64,000 bases of DNA from Quatrionicoccus australiensis (GCF_020510525.1 NZ_CP075188.1:2356001-2420000), one strand, 5' to 3'. Positions 31,063 through 40,789 are shown, counted from the stretch's first letter. Notes: generated from the letters alone by a model not told the origin. Numbers and translations are program-made.

Positions 31063-32302
31063 AGCGCAGGGCCTCCGCCGGATTGACGCGCGAAGCGCGC
31101 CAGCTGGGATAAAGGGTGGCCAGCAGCGCCAGCACGAAGGAAATCATGGTCACGCCCCAGACATCGCCCCATTGCAGTTCGGACGGCAGGTCGGAGATGT
31201 AATAAACCTCCTTGGACAGGAAATGCACGCCGAGCATGCGTTCGATGAAAGGCACGACGACATCGATGTTGAGCGCCAGCGCGACGCCGCCGACAACGCC
31301 AAGCCCCAGCCCGATGAAGCCGACCAGCGCGCCCTGCACGACGAAGATGCCCATGATCGACAGCGGCCGCGCGCCGAGCGTGCGCAGGATGGCGATATCG
31401 GCCTGCTTGTCGGTGACTGCCATGACCAGCGTTGAAACGAGATTGAAGGCGGCGACAGCAACGATCAGCGACAGGATGATGAACATCATGTTTTTCTCGA
31501 TCGCCACGGCGCGGAAGAAATTGGCGTGGCTCTTGGTCCAGTCGTGCAGATAGGCATCGGCATCGATGAAGCGGACCAGCTCGCGCGCAATGCGCGGCGC
31601 CTGGAAGAGATCATCCACCTTGAGACGCACGCCGGTCACCCGGTCGCCCATCTGGTAAAGCGTCTGCGCATCCTGCAGGTTGATCAGGGCAAGACCCGAG
31701 TCGTATTCGTACATGCCGACCTCGAAGATGCCGACCACCTTGAACGACTTCAGGCGCGGGATCACGCCGGCCGGCGTCACCGTGCCTTGCGGCGCGATCA
31801 GCGTCACATTGTCGCCGGTAAAGACGCGCAGCGAACGCGCCAGATCGGCGCCGAGCACGACGCCGAACTCGCCCGGCCTGAGGTCATCGAGGCTGCCGCT
31901 CTTGATCGTCTTGCGGAAATCGGCGACGCGGTCTTCCTGGTCGGGCAGGATGCCGCGTACCAGCGCGCCCTTGACGCCGTTATCGACGGTGAACATCGCC
32001 TGCGACTGCACGAAAGGTGCCGTGGCGCGCACCTCCGGATGCTGCAGCGCCTGCGCCGCGATCGCCGGCCAGTTTTCCAGCTGGTCGTTGATGCCCTGGA
32101 TCTGGATGTGCGAAGCGACCCCGAGGATGCGCGTGCGCAATTCCTTCTGGAAGCCGTTCATCACCGAGAGCACGACGATCAGCGCCGCGACGCCGAGCCC
32201 GATACCGAGCATGGAAATCAATGAAATGAAGGAGATAAAGTGATTGCGACGTTTGGCCCGCGTGTAACGCAGACCGATCAGCAGTTCATAAGGCAGGGCC
32301 AT
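31055..32302 (-). CDS. lolC: Lipoprotein-releasing ABC transporter permease (LolC/LolE family)
   Basis: A 415-residue permease with the family N-terminus ([20 protein letters not shown], then [20 protein letters not shown]), a large periplasmic domain and three C-terminal helices (~270-400), ending [16 protein letters not shown]. It extracts mature lipoproteins from the inner membrane with LolD. The ATG at 32302 begins the conserved [13 protein letters not shown]; an upstream alternative adds 7 residues. It is the first gene of the operon and is divergent from the rpfE-like gene. Confidence 0.92.
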   Translation of the reverse strand: MALPYELLIGLRYTRAKRRNHFISFISLISMLGIGLGVAALIVVLSVMNGFQKELRTRILGVASHIQIQGINDQLENWPAIAAQALQHPEVRATAPFVQSQAMFTVDNGVKGALVRGILPDQEDRVADFRKTIKSGSLDDLRPGEFGVVLGADLARSLRVFTGDNVTLIAPQGTVTPAGVIPRLKSFKVVGIFEVGMYEYDSGLALINLQDAQTLYQMGDRVTGVRLKVDDLFQAPRIARELVRFIDADAYLHDWTKSHANFFRAVAIEKNMMFIILSLIVAVAAFNLVSTLVMAVTDKQADIAILRTLGARPLSIMGIFVVQGALVGFIGLGLGVVGGVALALNIDVVVPFIERMLGVHFLSKEVYYISDLPSELQWGDVWGVTMISFVLALLATLYPSWRASRVNPAEALRYE

Positions 32303-32376
32303 GTGGCGTTCGGAGTGAGGCAAAGTCGCTATGGTACACTCAAGCGCTTTCCCGCCGCCTGTCTGCCTGGATTACC

Positions 32377-33405
32377 GTGCACCTGACCCTGCTTGTCCCC
32401 GAACTGATCTGGCCCGAACCGGCCGACCAATTCACCCTCGGCAAGCTCGCCGCCCCCGGCTGCGAATGGCTGCTCGGCCACGCCAGCCTGAACCGCCAGC
32501 CGCGCCGCCCCTTCGAGAATGTCCTCGCTGCCCAATGCGGCCTCGCCGACGCACCATTCGGCGCCCTGCGCCTGCTCGGCGAAGGTTCTGCTGCGGCCGC
32601 CGACGGCCACTGGCTGTGCGCCGATCCGGTGCACCTGCGCTTTCACCATGAACGCATCGTGCTTGCCGACGCCGGCGCCTTTGATCTTGAAATGGATGAA
32701 GCCGCCGCCATCGTCGCCGCCCTCAATGCCGAGTTTGCCGACATCGGCGAATTCCACAGCCAGGACGCGCGGCGCTGGTACCTGCGCCTGCACCAGGCGG
32801 TCGACCACCCGGTGGCGCCACTTTCCGCCATGGCCGGCCGCCGCGTCGACGGCGAACTGAACGGCAGCGCCCTGCCCCTGACCCGCTGGCTCAACGAAGT
32901 GCAGATGTTCCTGCATGGCCACCCGGTCAACAGCCGCCGCGAACGCACCGGCCAGCCGGCCATCAACAGCCTCTGGCTGTGGGGCGGCGGGTGCCTGCCA
33001 CAACATGCGCCGGCCGCCTTCTCCGGCATCTGGAGCGACAACCCGCTCGCCGCCGGCCTGGCGCAAGTCAGCAAGACACCGCTCGCACCGCGTCCGGCGA
33101 CGCTGGCCGAATTCCTGCCGCAGGCCGGCGAACGGCCGCTGGTCGTGCTCGATCAACTGCTGCCGCGCGTCCTCTACGAAGATGGCGAAGGCTGGCGCAG
33201 CGCCTTCGAGGCCATGGAAAACGACTGGTTCGCGCCGCTCAGAAAAGCCCTCGGCGGCAAGGTCGACCGCCTGACGCTGATCGCCCCCTGCGTCTATGGC
33301 GAACTGCACTACGAAATCGCCAGCGGTGAACGCTGGAAATTCTGGAAAAAAGCTCAGCCGCTGATGTCCACCGCCGAACAACTCGCCAAGCAGGCCCAGG
33401 CATGA
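32377..33405 (+). CDS. RpfE-like protein (phosphoglycerate mutase-like annotation)
   Basis: A 342-residue cytoplasmic protein that resembles the RpfE-type regulatory proteins of Xanthomonas and relatives, often annotated as cofactor-independent phosphoglycerate mutase-like. Conserved stretches include HWLCADPVHLRFHHERIVLA, then WLNEVQMFLHGHPVN and INSLWLWGGG. It starts with GTG (VHLTLLVPEL); no earlier good start is seen. The stop overlaps the recJ start (ATGA). An rpfE-like gene beside recJ is also found in Xanthomonas. The biochemical function is not established. Confidence 0.75.
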   Translation: MHLTLLVPELIWPEPADQFTLGKLAAPGCEWLLGHASLNRQPRRPFENVLAAQCGLADAPFGALRLLGEGSAAAADGHWLCADPVHLRFHHERIVLADAGAFDLEMDEAAAIVAALNAEFADIGEFHSQDARRWYLRLHQAVDHPVAPLSAMAGRRVDGELNGSALPLTRWLNEVQMFLHGHPVNSRRERTGQPAINSLWLWGGGCLPQHAPAAFSGIWSDNPLAAGLAQVSKTPLAPRPATLAEFLPQAGERPLVVLDQLLPRVLYEDGEGWRSAFEAMENDWFAPLRKALGGKVDRLTLIAPCVYGELHYEIASGERWKFWKKAQPLMSTAEQLAKQAQA

Positions 33406-35090
33406 CCCGACTCGTCACCCGTTCCAGCCCGCCACGCACCGCCTGGCAACTCGAACAACAAGGCCTGCATCCGCTGCTCGCCCGCCTCTACGCGGCACGC
33501 GGCATCACCGACAAGGCGGAGCTCGACTACGAGCTCAAATCGCTGCTGCCACCGGCCTCGCTGACCCATGCCACGGACGCCGCGCACATCCTCGCCGACG
33601 CCATCGAGGCCGAGGCCAAGCTGCTGATCATCGGCGACTACGACTGCGACGGCGCCACGGCGACGGCGGTCGGCATGCGCGCCCTGAAGATGCTCGGCGC
33701 CGATGTCGATTTCCTGCTACCCGACCGCTTCAAGCTTGGTTACGGCCTGTCGCCGGAAATCGTCGACGTCGCCGCCGAACAGTCGCCCGACCTGATCATC
33801 ACCGTGGACAACGGCATCGCCAGCATTGCCGGCGTGGACCGGGCGCGCGAGCACGGCATCGCGACGCTGATTACCGACCACCATTTGCCCGCCGAAACGT
33901 TGCCGGCCGCCGACTGCATCGTCAACCCGAACCAGCCCGGCTGCGATTTCCCGTCCAAATGCATCGCCGGCGTCGGCGTGATGTTCTACGTCATGTTGGC
34001 GCTGCGCGCCGAATTGCGCGAACGCGGCTTCTTCGCCGACCGGCCGGAACCCAATTTCGCCAGCCTGCTCGATCTCGTCGCGCTCGGCACCGTCGCCGAC
34101 GTCGTCAAGCTCGACCGCAACAACCGCATCCTGGTCAGCCAGGGTTTGAAGCGCATGCGCGCCGGCCAGTTGCAGCCGGGGCTCGCGGCGCTGTTCAAGG
34201 CGGCCGGCCGTGACCCGAAAAAGGCGACGGCAATGGACCTCGGCTTCATCCTCGGGCCGCGCCTGAATGCCGCCGGCCGTCTCGCCGACATGCGCCTCGG
34301 CGTCGAATGCCTGCTCACCGACGACGCCAGCCGCGCCCTGCAGATCGCGCAGGAACTCGACGCGCTCAATCGCGAACGCCGCGAGATCGAATCCGGCATG
34401 CAGGAACAAGCGATGATCCTGCTCGAATCGCTCGACGCCAGCGACGCCGCACCCGGCATCGCGATGTTCGACGAGACCTGGCACGAAGGCGTGGTCGGCA
34501 TTCTCGCCTCGCGCATCAAGGACAAGCTGCACCGCCCGGTATTCGCCTTTGCGCCCGGCGAGGGCGGCATCATCAAGGGTTCGGGCCGCTCGATTCCCGG
34601 CCTGCACCTGCGCGATGCGCTCGACCTCGTCGCCAAGCGCGCCCCCGGCCTGCTGATTCGCTTCGGCGGGCATGCGATGGCGGCCGGCGCAACGGTACAC
34701 GCCGAAAATTTCGAACAATTCCGCGACCTCTTCGCGCAAGTGGCCGGCGAACTGCTCTCGCCCGCCGACCTGACCCGCACCATCGAAACCGACGGCACGC
34801 TCGAAGGCGGCTACTACTCGCTCGACATCGCCCGCCTGCTGGAAAACGAAATCTGGGGCCAGGGCTTCCCGGCGCCGCTGTTCATGGACGAGTTCGAGGT
34901 CGAGCAGCAGCGCGTGCTCAAGGAAAAACACCTCAAGCTGCGCCTGCGCAAAGGCAACACGCGCATCGACGGCATCCAGTTCAATTTCAGCAAGCAGCCG
35001 GGCAGCAACACCCGCCTCGCCTATCGCCTGAGCATCAACGAATACATGGGTGTCGAAACGACGCAACTGATGGTCGAGCATCTGGAATAA
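33402..35090 (+). CDS. recJ: Single-stranded-DNA-specific exonuclease RecJ
   Basis: A 562-residue 5'-3' ssDNA exonuclease acting in recombination and mismatch/base-excision repair. The DHH motifs are intact: IIGDYDCDGATATAVG, TVDNGIASI and ITDHHLP. The DHHA1 domain carries GSGRSIPGLHLRDAL and RFGGHAMAAGATV, and the C-terminal OB-like RecJ domain is present. The length is typical. The ATG overlaps the stop of the rpfE-like gene, and the EamA transporter gene follows after 3 bp. Confidence 0.95.
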   Translation: MTRLVTRSSPPRTAWQLEQQGLHPLLARLYAARGITDKAELDYELKSLLPPASLTHATDAAHILADAIEAEAKLLIIGDYDCDGATATAVGMRALKMLGADVDFLLPDRFKLGYGLSPEIVDVAAEQSPDLIITVDNGIASIAGVDRAREHGIATLITDHHLPAETLPAADCIVNPNQPGCDFPSKCIAGVGVMFYVMLALRAELRERGFFADRPEPNFASLLDLVALGTVADVVKLDRNNRILVSQGLKRMRAGQLQPGLAALFKAAGRDPKKATAMDLGFILGPRLNAAGRLADMRLGVECLLTDDASRALQIAQELDALNRERREIESGMQEQAMILLESLDASDAAPGIAMFDETWHEGVVGILASRIKDKLHRPVFAFAPGEGGIIKGSGRSIPGLHLRDALDLVAKRAPGLLIRFGGHAMAAGATVHAENFEQFRDLFAQVAGELLSPADLTRTIETDGTLEGGYYSLDIARLLENEIWGQGFPAPLFMDEFEVEQQRVLKEKHLKLRLRKGNTRIDGIQFNFSKQPGSNTRLAYRLSINEYMGVETTQLMVEHLE

Positions 35091-35093
35091 GTC

Positions 35094-35960
35094 GTGCCCT
35101 ACCTGATTGTCGTCACCGTCCTCTGGGCGTTCTCGTTCAGCCTGATCGGCGTTTACCTGGCCGGCCAGGTGGACAGCGATTTCGCGGTGCTGGTGCGCGT
35201 CGCCATCGCCGCCGCCATCTTCGTGCCGCTGCTGCGCTGGCGCGGCCTGCCGCAGCGCCTGATCGGCGGCCTCTGGCTGGCCGGCGCGCTACAGTTCGGC
35301 GTCACCTATCTCTGCCTTTATCGCAGTTTTGCCGTGTTGACCGTGCCGGAAGTGCTGCTGTTCACGGTGCTGACGCCGATCTACGTCACCCTGCTCGACG
35401 ACGCGCTGGCCCGCCGCTTCAATGCCTGGGCGCTGCTCGCGGCCGGCGTCGCGGTCGGCGGCGGCATCCTGATCCGCTTCCAGCCGCTGACCGGCGACTA
35501 TCTGCTCGGCTTCATCCTGCTGCAGATCGCCAACGCCGCCTTCGCCGCCGGCCAGGTGCTGTGCCGCCAGCTGCTCGCCCGCTACCCGACAGAAGAACCG
35601 TTGCACCACCTGTTCGGCCACTTTTTCCTCGGTGCGATGTTGCTCGTCCTGCCCTCCTTCCTGATTTTCGGCGATCCGGCACGCCTGCCACAGAGCGCCA
35701 TGCAATGGGGCGTGCTCGCCTGGATGGGCGTTTTCGCCACCGCGCTCGGCATGTTCTGGTGGGTCAAGGGCAGCACCAAAGTCGATGCCGGCACGCTCGC
35801 CATCATGAACGAGCTGCACGTCCCGGCCGGCCTGCTGGTCAATGTGCTGATCTGGAACCGCGACGCCGACCTGCCGCGCCTGGCCGCCGGCGGCAGCGTC
35901 ATCCTGCTTTCGCTGTGGCTGAACCGGCTCGGGCGCAAAGCCTTGGCAAAGGCCGCCTGA
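35094..35960 (+). CDS. EamA/DMT family membrane transporter
   Basis: A 288-residue polytopic protein with about ten predicted helices in two EamA repeats (~1-130 and ~140-285), typical of drug/metabolite exporters. Examples are VTVLWAFSFSLIGVYLAGQV at the N-terminus and MGVFATALGMFWWVKGSTKV in the second repeat. The GTG start 3 bp after recJ is the only one preserving the first helix. The substrate is unknown. Confidence 0.87.
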   Translation: MPYLIVVTVLWAFSFSLIGVYLAGQVDSDFAVLVRVAIAAAIFVPLLRWRGLPQRLIGGLWLAGALQFGVTYLCLYRSFAVLTVPEVLLFTVLTPIYVTLLDDALARRFNAWALLAAGVAVGGGILIRFQPLTGDYLLGFILLQIANAAFAAGQVLCRQLLARYPTEEPLHHLFGHFFLGAMLLVLPSFLIFGDPARLPQSAMQWGVLAWMGVFATALGMFWWVKGSTKVDAGTLAIMNELHVPAGLLVNVLIWNRDADLPRLAAGGSVILLSLWLNRLGRKALAKAA

Positions 35961-36033
35961 AAACGCCGAAAAGCTTGCCCGGCAAGCCGCCGCGCGGTAA
36001 GTTGGCGGCCTCAACCCAACCGCTGGAGAAAAC

Positions 36034-36438
36034 ATGAACCTGCTGCACAAAATCGCCCTGAGCGCCCTCGTCGCCCTGAGCAGCGCCGCCTACGCCGGCG
36101 CCCCGGAACACACGCCGTCCGGCCTGATCTACGAATCGCTCAAGGACGGCAGCGGCCAGCAGGCCACGCCGGCCGCCACCGTGCAGGTACATTACCGCGG
36201 CACGCTGGCCAACGGCACCGAGTTCGACAGTTCCTACAAGCGCGGCGAACCGGCCAGCTTCCCGCTCAGCCGCGTCATCCCGTGCTGGACCGAAGGCGTT
36301 TCGAAAATGCGCGAAGGCGGCAAAGCCAAACTGATCTGCCCGCCGGAAATCGCCTACGGCTCGCGCGGCGCCGGCGGCGCCGTACCGCCCAACGCAACGC
36401 TGACCTTCGAAGTGGAATTGCTCAAGGTCACCCGCTAA
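36034..36438 (+). CDS. FKBP-type peptidyl-prolyl isomerase, exported
   Basis: A 134-residue periplasmic prolyl isomerase. A signal peptide (~1-21, ...SAAYA-GAP) is followed by one FKBP domain (~28-134): VQVHYRGTLANGTEFDSSYK, WTEGVSKMREGGKAKLICPP, IAYGSRGAGG and VPPNATLTFEVELL. It lacks the N-terminal dimerisation domain of FkpA, so it is the short form. A GGAGA ribosome site precedes the ATG. Two hairpins follow the stop. Confidence 0.92.
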   Translation: MNLLHKIALSALVALSSAAYAGAPEHTPSGLIYESLKDGSGQQATPAATVQVHYRGTLANGTEFDSSYKRGEPASFPLSRVIPCWTEGVSKMREGGKAKLICPPEIAYGSRGAGGAVPPNATLTFEVELLKVTR

Positions 36439-36446
36439 ACCCGGCG

Positions 36447-36465
36447 CCAGGCGGTCGACGCCTGG
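36447..36465. repeat. Small hairpin containing a GGTCGAC box
   Basis: CCAGGCG (36447-36453) pairs with CGCCTGG (36459-36465) around GTCGA, followed by AAAA. It is one of the recurring GTCGAC boxes next to a terminator. Confidence 0.5.
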
Positions 36466-36472
36466 AAAAGCA

Positions 36473-36504
36473 TGAAAATGGCGCAACAAGCTGCGCCATT
36501 TTCA
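36473..36504. terminator. Bidirectional rho-independent terminator
   Basis: A perfect 13-bp stem TGAAAATGGCGCA/TGCGCCATTTTCA with loop ACAAGC. It lies between the convergent FKBP and methyltransferase genes, and its A- and T-rich arms allow termination in both directions. Confidence 0.88.
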
Positions 36505-36522
36505 TTGCGGCCCGGCCGTTCG

Positions 36523-37302
36523 CTAGACGAAGCTGATGTTGATCCGCTGCTGCCCCTGCACGATACGCGCCGCCGGCAGCAACTGGTGCGGCACATCGAC
36601 GAAGGCAATGTCCGAATTGGTTATCACGTGATCGATCAACTGTTCGATCATGCTGCCGCGACGAACCAGTATCAGATCCGACCAGTCGGTATTGGTCAGC
36701 GCCACCGGCACGAAATTGCTGCGCTTGATGAAACTGGTCACCGCTTCCAGCACCCCGAGATTCTGGCGGGTGCCGAGCAGGCTGTGGCAGCAATCGTTCA
36801 GCACCATGCAGCCCTCATCGGCCACCAGATCCTGATAAGTCATCAGATCGTGCAGGATGTATTCGTACTGGTGGTTGGCATCGATATAGATCAATTCGAA
36901 TTTCTCGACACCGGTTTCCGGCTGGATACGCTTCAATGCGCCAGCCGTATCGGAGCGGATGAAATGAATATCGGGCAATCCCGCGAAACGAGCCTGACAC
37001 TCCTCGAACAACCGGTCATAAGTTGCCTGTTCGTGCATCGAGCCGCCGTAATAGGAAGCGTACTTGTCCAGCGAATCGACCCATGCCGGCAACTCCGGAA
37101 ACGGACAGTAAGCCTCGGCAGCCGACATGCTCCAGCTATCCACCAGCACCAGAAGTTCCGGCGCCAGCGCCTTGTGCATGTTCAGCGCGTTCTCACCCCG
37201 CAGAACCCCCAGCTCCATGACCCTGGGTTTGATGTTCTGGGCATAGAAAACCCGCTCCAGCACCTGATAAAAATTGTAGCGATTGGCGTGACAGACCTTC
37301 AT
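36523..37302 (-). CDS. Class I SAM-dependent methyltransferase-like protein
   Basis: A 259-residue protein with a Rossmann-type methyltransferase core: PRVMELGVLRGENALNMHKA at the SAM-binding strand 1, LLVLVDSW at strand 2, FELIYIDANHQYEYILHDL and LVADEGCMVLNDCC. It fits the Methyltransf_24-like group often involved in sugar or natural-product modification. The ATG at 37302 is supported by GGGGAGA; the upstream extension is not protein-like. It starts the accessory patch around 36.5-39.8 kb. The substrate is unknown. The 285 bp upstream hold no clear feature. Confidence 0.75.
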   Translation of the reverse strand: MKVCHANRYNFYQVLERVFYAQNIKPRVMELGVLRGENALNMHKALAPELLVLVDSWSMSAAEAYCPFPELPAWVDSLDKYASYYGGSMHEQATYDRLFEECQARFAGLPDIHFIRSDTAGALKRIQPETGVEKFELIYIDANHQYEYILHDLMTYQDLVADEGCMVLNDCCHSLLGTRQNLGVLEAVTSFIKRSNFVPVALTNTDWSDLILVRRGSMIEQLIDHVITNSDIAFVDVPHQLLPAARIVQGQQRINISFV

Positions 37303-37587
37303 TTCATCTCCCCGAAGCCCACTGGCGTGATCAATATTGGCCGTAATCCTACAGCCTTTTCCGGACTGACTGCCGCAACGCGATAAATCGCAAAGCATTG
37401 TTCGAGCATTGACGAAGGATTCGTGCGCCGCCGCACCGACCGGGCAGCGGGTTGGGCACAAGCTGCCATTGAGCAATACGGGAAAGCCCCCCCGCAAAGC
37501 TGATTTGCAACGGCGGCCAAAAATCGCATCAGCGCTGCTTGCCACCGACCGAAAACTGCTTGCCCAATTTCAGGAAAAGGTCACCCC

Positions 37588-37805
37588 ATGCACAGCATCT
37601 GCAGCACCACCCTCCGTGTTCTTGCCGTCACCCTCTCGCTAAGCCTGTCCGCCTGCTCCGGCATGTCGGCGCAGGATCAGAGCACCGCCATGCCGGAGCA
37701 GGCGTCGGTGCCATCGGCGGCTCAGTGCTGACCGGCGGCAGCACGGCCGGGACCGTCGGCGGCGCCGTCGTCGGCGGCGTGATCGGCCACGAAATCAAGA
37801 AATAG
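37588..37805 (+). pseudogene. OsmB-like glycine-zipper lipoprotein, frameshifted
   Basis: The ATG at 37588 begins a lipoprotein signal peptide with lipobox LSAC (VTLSLSLSACSG), continues SAQDQSTA and then runs into a TGA at 37727-37729. In the other frame the sequence continues GAGVGAIGGSVLTGG and AVVGGVIGHEIKK, stopping at 37805. Joined at ~37676-37682 these give a complete ~70-residue OsmB-type lipoprotein with a glycine-zipper membrane segment. Two extra bases (or one missing) within ATGCC explain the break. It may be a true pseudogene or a sequencing error. Confidence 0.75.
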
Positions 37806-37844
37806 CAATACCGGAAGTGACCGGCGCGAGGGCAACTTCGGCCG

Positions 37845-38462
37845 TCACTTCTCCGACAGGGCGAGATTCGCCCCCAGTCCGACAAAGGCAGCGGCAAAAC
37901 CGCGCCGCAGCCAGGCCTGCACGCGCGGCGACTCGATCACCGTATGACGGAAGGCATGCGCCAGCAAGCCGTAGGCGACGAACACGCCCAAGGTCATCGC
38001 CATGAAAACGCCGCTCAGCGCGAACAATTGCAGCAAGGGCCGCGCCGCACCCGGCGTCACGAATTGCGGCAGGAAGGCGAGGAAGAAGATGGTCAGCTTG
38101 GGATTGAGAATATTGAGCAGAAAAGCCTTGATCACCACGGCCGCTGCCGAACTACGTGTGGTCTGCCCTGCCTCGACGGCAAACGCCGAACGATCGCGCC
38201 AGGTCGCCCAGGCGACATAGAACAAATAAGCCACGCCAGCATATTTCAGCGCCTGAAAAGCCAGCGCGCTGCTGTGCAGCAACGCCGCCAGACCGAGCAC
38301 CGTTGCCAGCAGATGCGGCACGATCCCGAGCGTACAACCCAAGGCCGCAAACAGACTCGCCCGCCGCCCGGCGACGAGGCCGGTGGAGACGGTGTAGATG
38401 ACGCCGGTGCCTGGGATGAGGACGACGATCAGGGAGGTGATGAGGAATTCGAGGGTGATCAT
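37845..38462 (-). CDS. LysE/RhtB family amino-acid exporter
   Basis: A 205-residue inner-membrane exporter with six predicted helices. The N-terminus LITSLIVVLIPGTGVIYTVS, then GLVAGRRASLFAALGCTLGI, and later LLNILNPKLTIFFLAFLPQF are characteristic of the LysE/RhtB family. It probably exports an amino acid or homoserine lactone-like compound. It is 42 bp after the antitoxin-like gene on the same strand; its start is at 38462. Confidence 0.9.
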   Translation of the reverse strand: MITLEFLITSLIVVLIPGTGVIYTVSTGLVAGRRASLFAALGCTLGIVPHLLATVLGLAALLHSSALAFQALKYAGVAYLFYVAWATWRDRSAFAVEAGQTTRSSAAAVVIKAFLLNILNPKLTIFFLAFLPQFVTPGAARPLLQLFALSGVFMAMTLGVFVAYGLLAHAFRHTVIESPRVQAWLRRGFAAAFVGLGANLALSEK

Positions 38463-38503
38463 GGGGTGAATGACCTCATGGAAGCAGGAACAAATCCCGC
38501 AAC

Positions 38504-38791
38504 TCAGGAATGAACAGGAGAAGCGGAGAGCTTCACGCCGAGCGCATGCAGAAGCTTGAGCATCGTGTCGTAGCGGGGCTTTGCGCCGGGCGTAAGTGCC
38601 TTGTAGAGACTTTCCCGTCCCAGCCCCGCATCCTTGGCCAGTTGCGCCATGCCGCGGGCGCGCGCCACGTCGCGCACGGCAGCCAGAAACACATCGGGAT
38701 TGGCATCCTCCAGCGCTGCTGTAATGTAGGCCGAGATGGTTTCTTCGTTATCGAGGTAATCGGCCGCATCGAACGGGGAAAAATTAGCTAT
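38504..38791 (-). CDS. Orphan HigA-like addiction-module antidote with ATA in place of the start codon
   Basis: The frame encodes ~95 residues of the putative addiction-module antidote family: FDAADYLDNEETISAYITAA, then NPDVFLAAVRDVARARGMAQ, LAKDAGLGRESLYKAL and LKLLHALGVKLSASP. A helix-turn-helix lies in the second half. A strong ribosome site AAGGAG is 6 bp before codon ATA (38789-38791), exactly where ATG is expected, and an in-frame TGA lies just upstream. No HigB/RelE-type toxin gene is next to it. The first canonical start is a GTG at 38692, which would remove a third of the protein. It is either a decayed antitoxin or one translated weakly from ATA. Confidence 0.72.
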   Translation of the reverse strand: MANFSPFDAADYLDNEETISAYITAALEDANPDVFLAAVRDVARARGMAQLAKDAGLGRESLYKALTPGAKPRYDTMLKLLHALGVKLSASPVHS

Positions 38792-38886
38792 GTTTCACTC
38801 CTTGTTCACTAACGATTTAGGGGGAGATGACGATTTTTTTGTAATGTATCAAAAATTGTGGCCTTTCTCAGATTACCTTGCCCTGA

Positions 38887-39672
38887 TTACGCCCCTGCTC
38901 GGACTATGCCAAGTGAAAATGTTGTATCACAGGGTGTTGAACGATAGACATTGACTTGATGATGTCGCCCATCAACCCATTCACGTACCTTCCTTTCGTC
39001 CTTAGGCGAGATATGAGCCCCAAGAATTACGCCTGTAAGAGCCTCTTCTGGAAAACGGTAAATGCCAGGGCCGCCTGTGTAATGCACAATCCGCCACTCC
39101 TGTTCATACTTCCAATGATCAGCCTTCGTTAGCAATGCGGCTTCCATCATATCTTCGTTATTTTGGCGAAAAGGATTGATCCTCGGCCGCACAGTCGGAT
39201 ATTTCACTTCTTGAGCATGAGAGAAAAAATCAAAATACCCGTCAAACTCAAGGCAAATCCCTCTGTGGGAGTCTGCATAATGCGACCACATCAAGATGTC
39301 GTCTTTTACTGTAGACAGACATAGAACTCCAATCTTCTCGGTGATTTGCTCAGTATGTAGATCTTGAACTCGCTTGACAGCCGCAGGATTACGGGGACTT
39401 CGTTCCGAATCTGCTACTTTCGCACGCGACTCTCGGAGCCTTTGCTCATCTGTCCAATGAGGACGATGTTTCTTAAGTATCCGCGCATAATAGGTAATTA
39501 TTTCCTCGTCTGAGCCTTCAAATACAAAGCTCGGACGACAGTCGAAAGGATCGTTGAATAAAGACGGTTGAGGGAAAAAGAGTTCGTTGTGGCAAATCGT
39601 TCGTTCGACATACTCTGCGGCACCATTCGCCAAGCTTCTGTATCTGTAAAAATGAGATGGGCACTTGCTCAT
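38887..39672 (-). CDS. DUF2971 family protein on an AT-rich segment
   Basis: A 261-residue predicted cytoplasmic protein of the DUF2971 family, function unknown. Family-type features include the N-terminal FYRYRSLANGAAEYVERTIC, NELFFPQPSLFNDPFDCRP, ILMWSHYADSHRGICLEFDG and YEQEWRIVHY near the end. Its base composition is visibly AT-richer than all neighbours from ~38.8 to 39.78 kb, and its codon use differs, which points to recent transfer. The stretch includes an AT-rich non-coding flank upstream (39673-39786). DUF2971 genes are often seen in variable islands; a defence role is not shown. Confidence 0.8.
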   Translation of the reverse strand: MSKCPSHFYRYRSLANGAAEYVERTICHNELFFPQPSLFNDPFDCRPSFVFEGSDEEIITYYARILKKHRPHWTDEQRLRESRAKVADSERSPRNPAAVKRVQDLHTEQITEKIGVLCLSTVKDDILMWSHYADSHRGICLEFDGYFDFFSHAQEVKYPTVRPRINPFRQNNEDMMEAALLTKADHWKYEQEWRIVHYTGGPGIYRFPEEALTGVILGAHISPKDERKVREWVDGRHHQVNVYRSTPCDTTFSLGIVRAGA

Positions 39673-39786
39673 AATGGGGTAAAGAACCTAGCGTAAAACG
39701 AGACGCCTAGTAGACGAAAAGCTATCAAACGGATTGATCACTAAAACTAAGCAACCAAAAACGAATTTTACGGCATACCCTTATTT

Positions 39787-40789
39787 TCAATACATCACCC
39801 CTGCCGGCGGCGTAAACGAATCCAGCGCATTGAGGTAGGCCGCGCGTGCGAAGGCGCTCGGGTCGGGCAGGTTTTGCTGGCTCATCGAGCCTTTGAGTTG
39901 CGCAACCGACGCGTATTCGCCCTTTTCCATCCAGCGGGTGATGCCGTCGAGCACTTCCATGAGCGCCGGCGGGCCGCCGATGAGCAGGGCGCTGGCCATG
40001 TGCACGACGTCGGCGCCGGCGAGCAGCATTTTCAGGGCGTCGTCTGCCGTGTGTACGCCACCGCTGGCGGCCAGGCTCAGTTTGCTGCGTCCGCGCAGGA
40101 TGGCAATCCAGCGCATGGTGAGCAGGGTGTCGGCCGAGGTCGAGAGCTGCACACGGTCGACCACTTTCAAAGTGGCTAAATCAATATCCGGCTGGAAGAA
40201 GCGGTTGAACAGCGAGATGCCGGCGGCGCCGGCCTGTTCGGCGCGACGCACGAAATTGGGCAGCGACGAGAAGAAGGGCGACAGCTTCATGCTGACCGGG
40301 ATGCTGACCTGATCCTTCAATTCCTGGAGCAGGCCGAGGTAACGTTCTTCAAGGGCATCGCCGGGAATTTCCGGGTCGCCCGGCATGTACCAGGCGTTGA
40401 GTTCGAGCGCGTCGGCGCCAGCGGCCTGCATTTCCTGGCCGAGTTCGACCCAGCCGTTGAGCGAGGAGCCGTTCAGACTGGCGACCACCGGGATTTCGAG
40501 GCGCGCCTTGAGTTGCGTGATCTGTTCGAGATAGGTGTCGAGCTTGCTGACGTAGTCGTGACGGCCCGGCAGGTGACCGGCCGATTCGCCGAAGGCGTCG
40601 GGCGTGATCAGGAAGCGGTCGATCATGCGTTCGTCGTTGCGCACGTCTTCCTCGAACAGCGAGTGCATGACGATGGCCGCGGCGCCCGCATCCTCAAGGT
40701 GCAGGATGGGGTCGATCTGGCGGCTGAGCGGCGTCGAGGACGGGACCAGCGGATTCTTGAGCTTGAGCCCGAGGTAGTGGGTAGACAGA

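Noticed and set aside
37430..37560. Possible c-di-GMP (GEMM-like) riboswitch, suggested by CCGCAAAGC
   Set aside because: Only a short part matches. The conserved first half and the tetraloop/receptor elements are missing.
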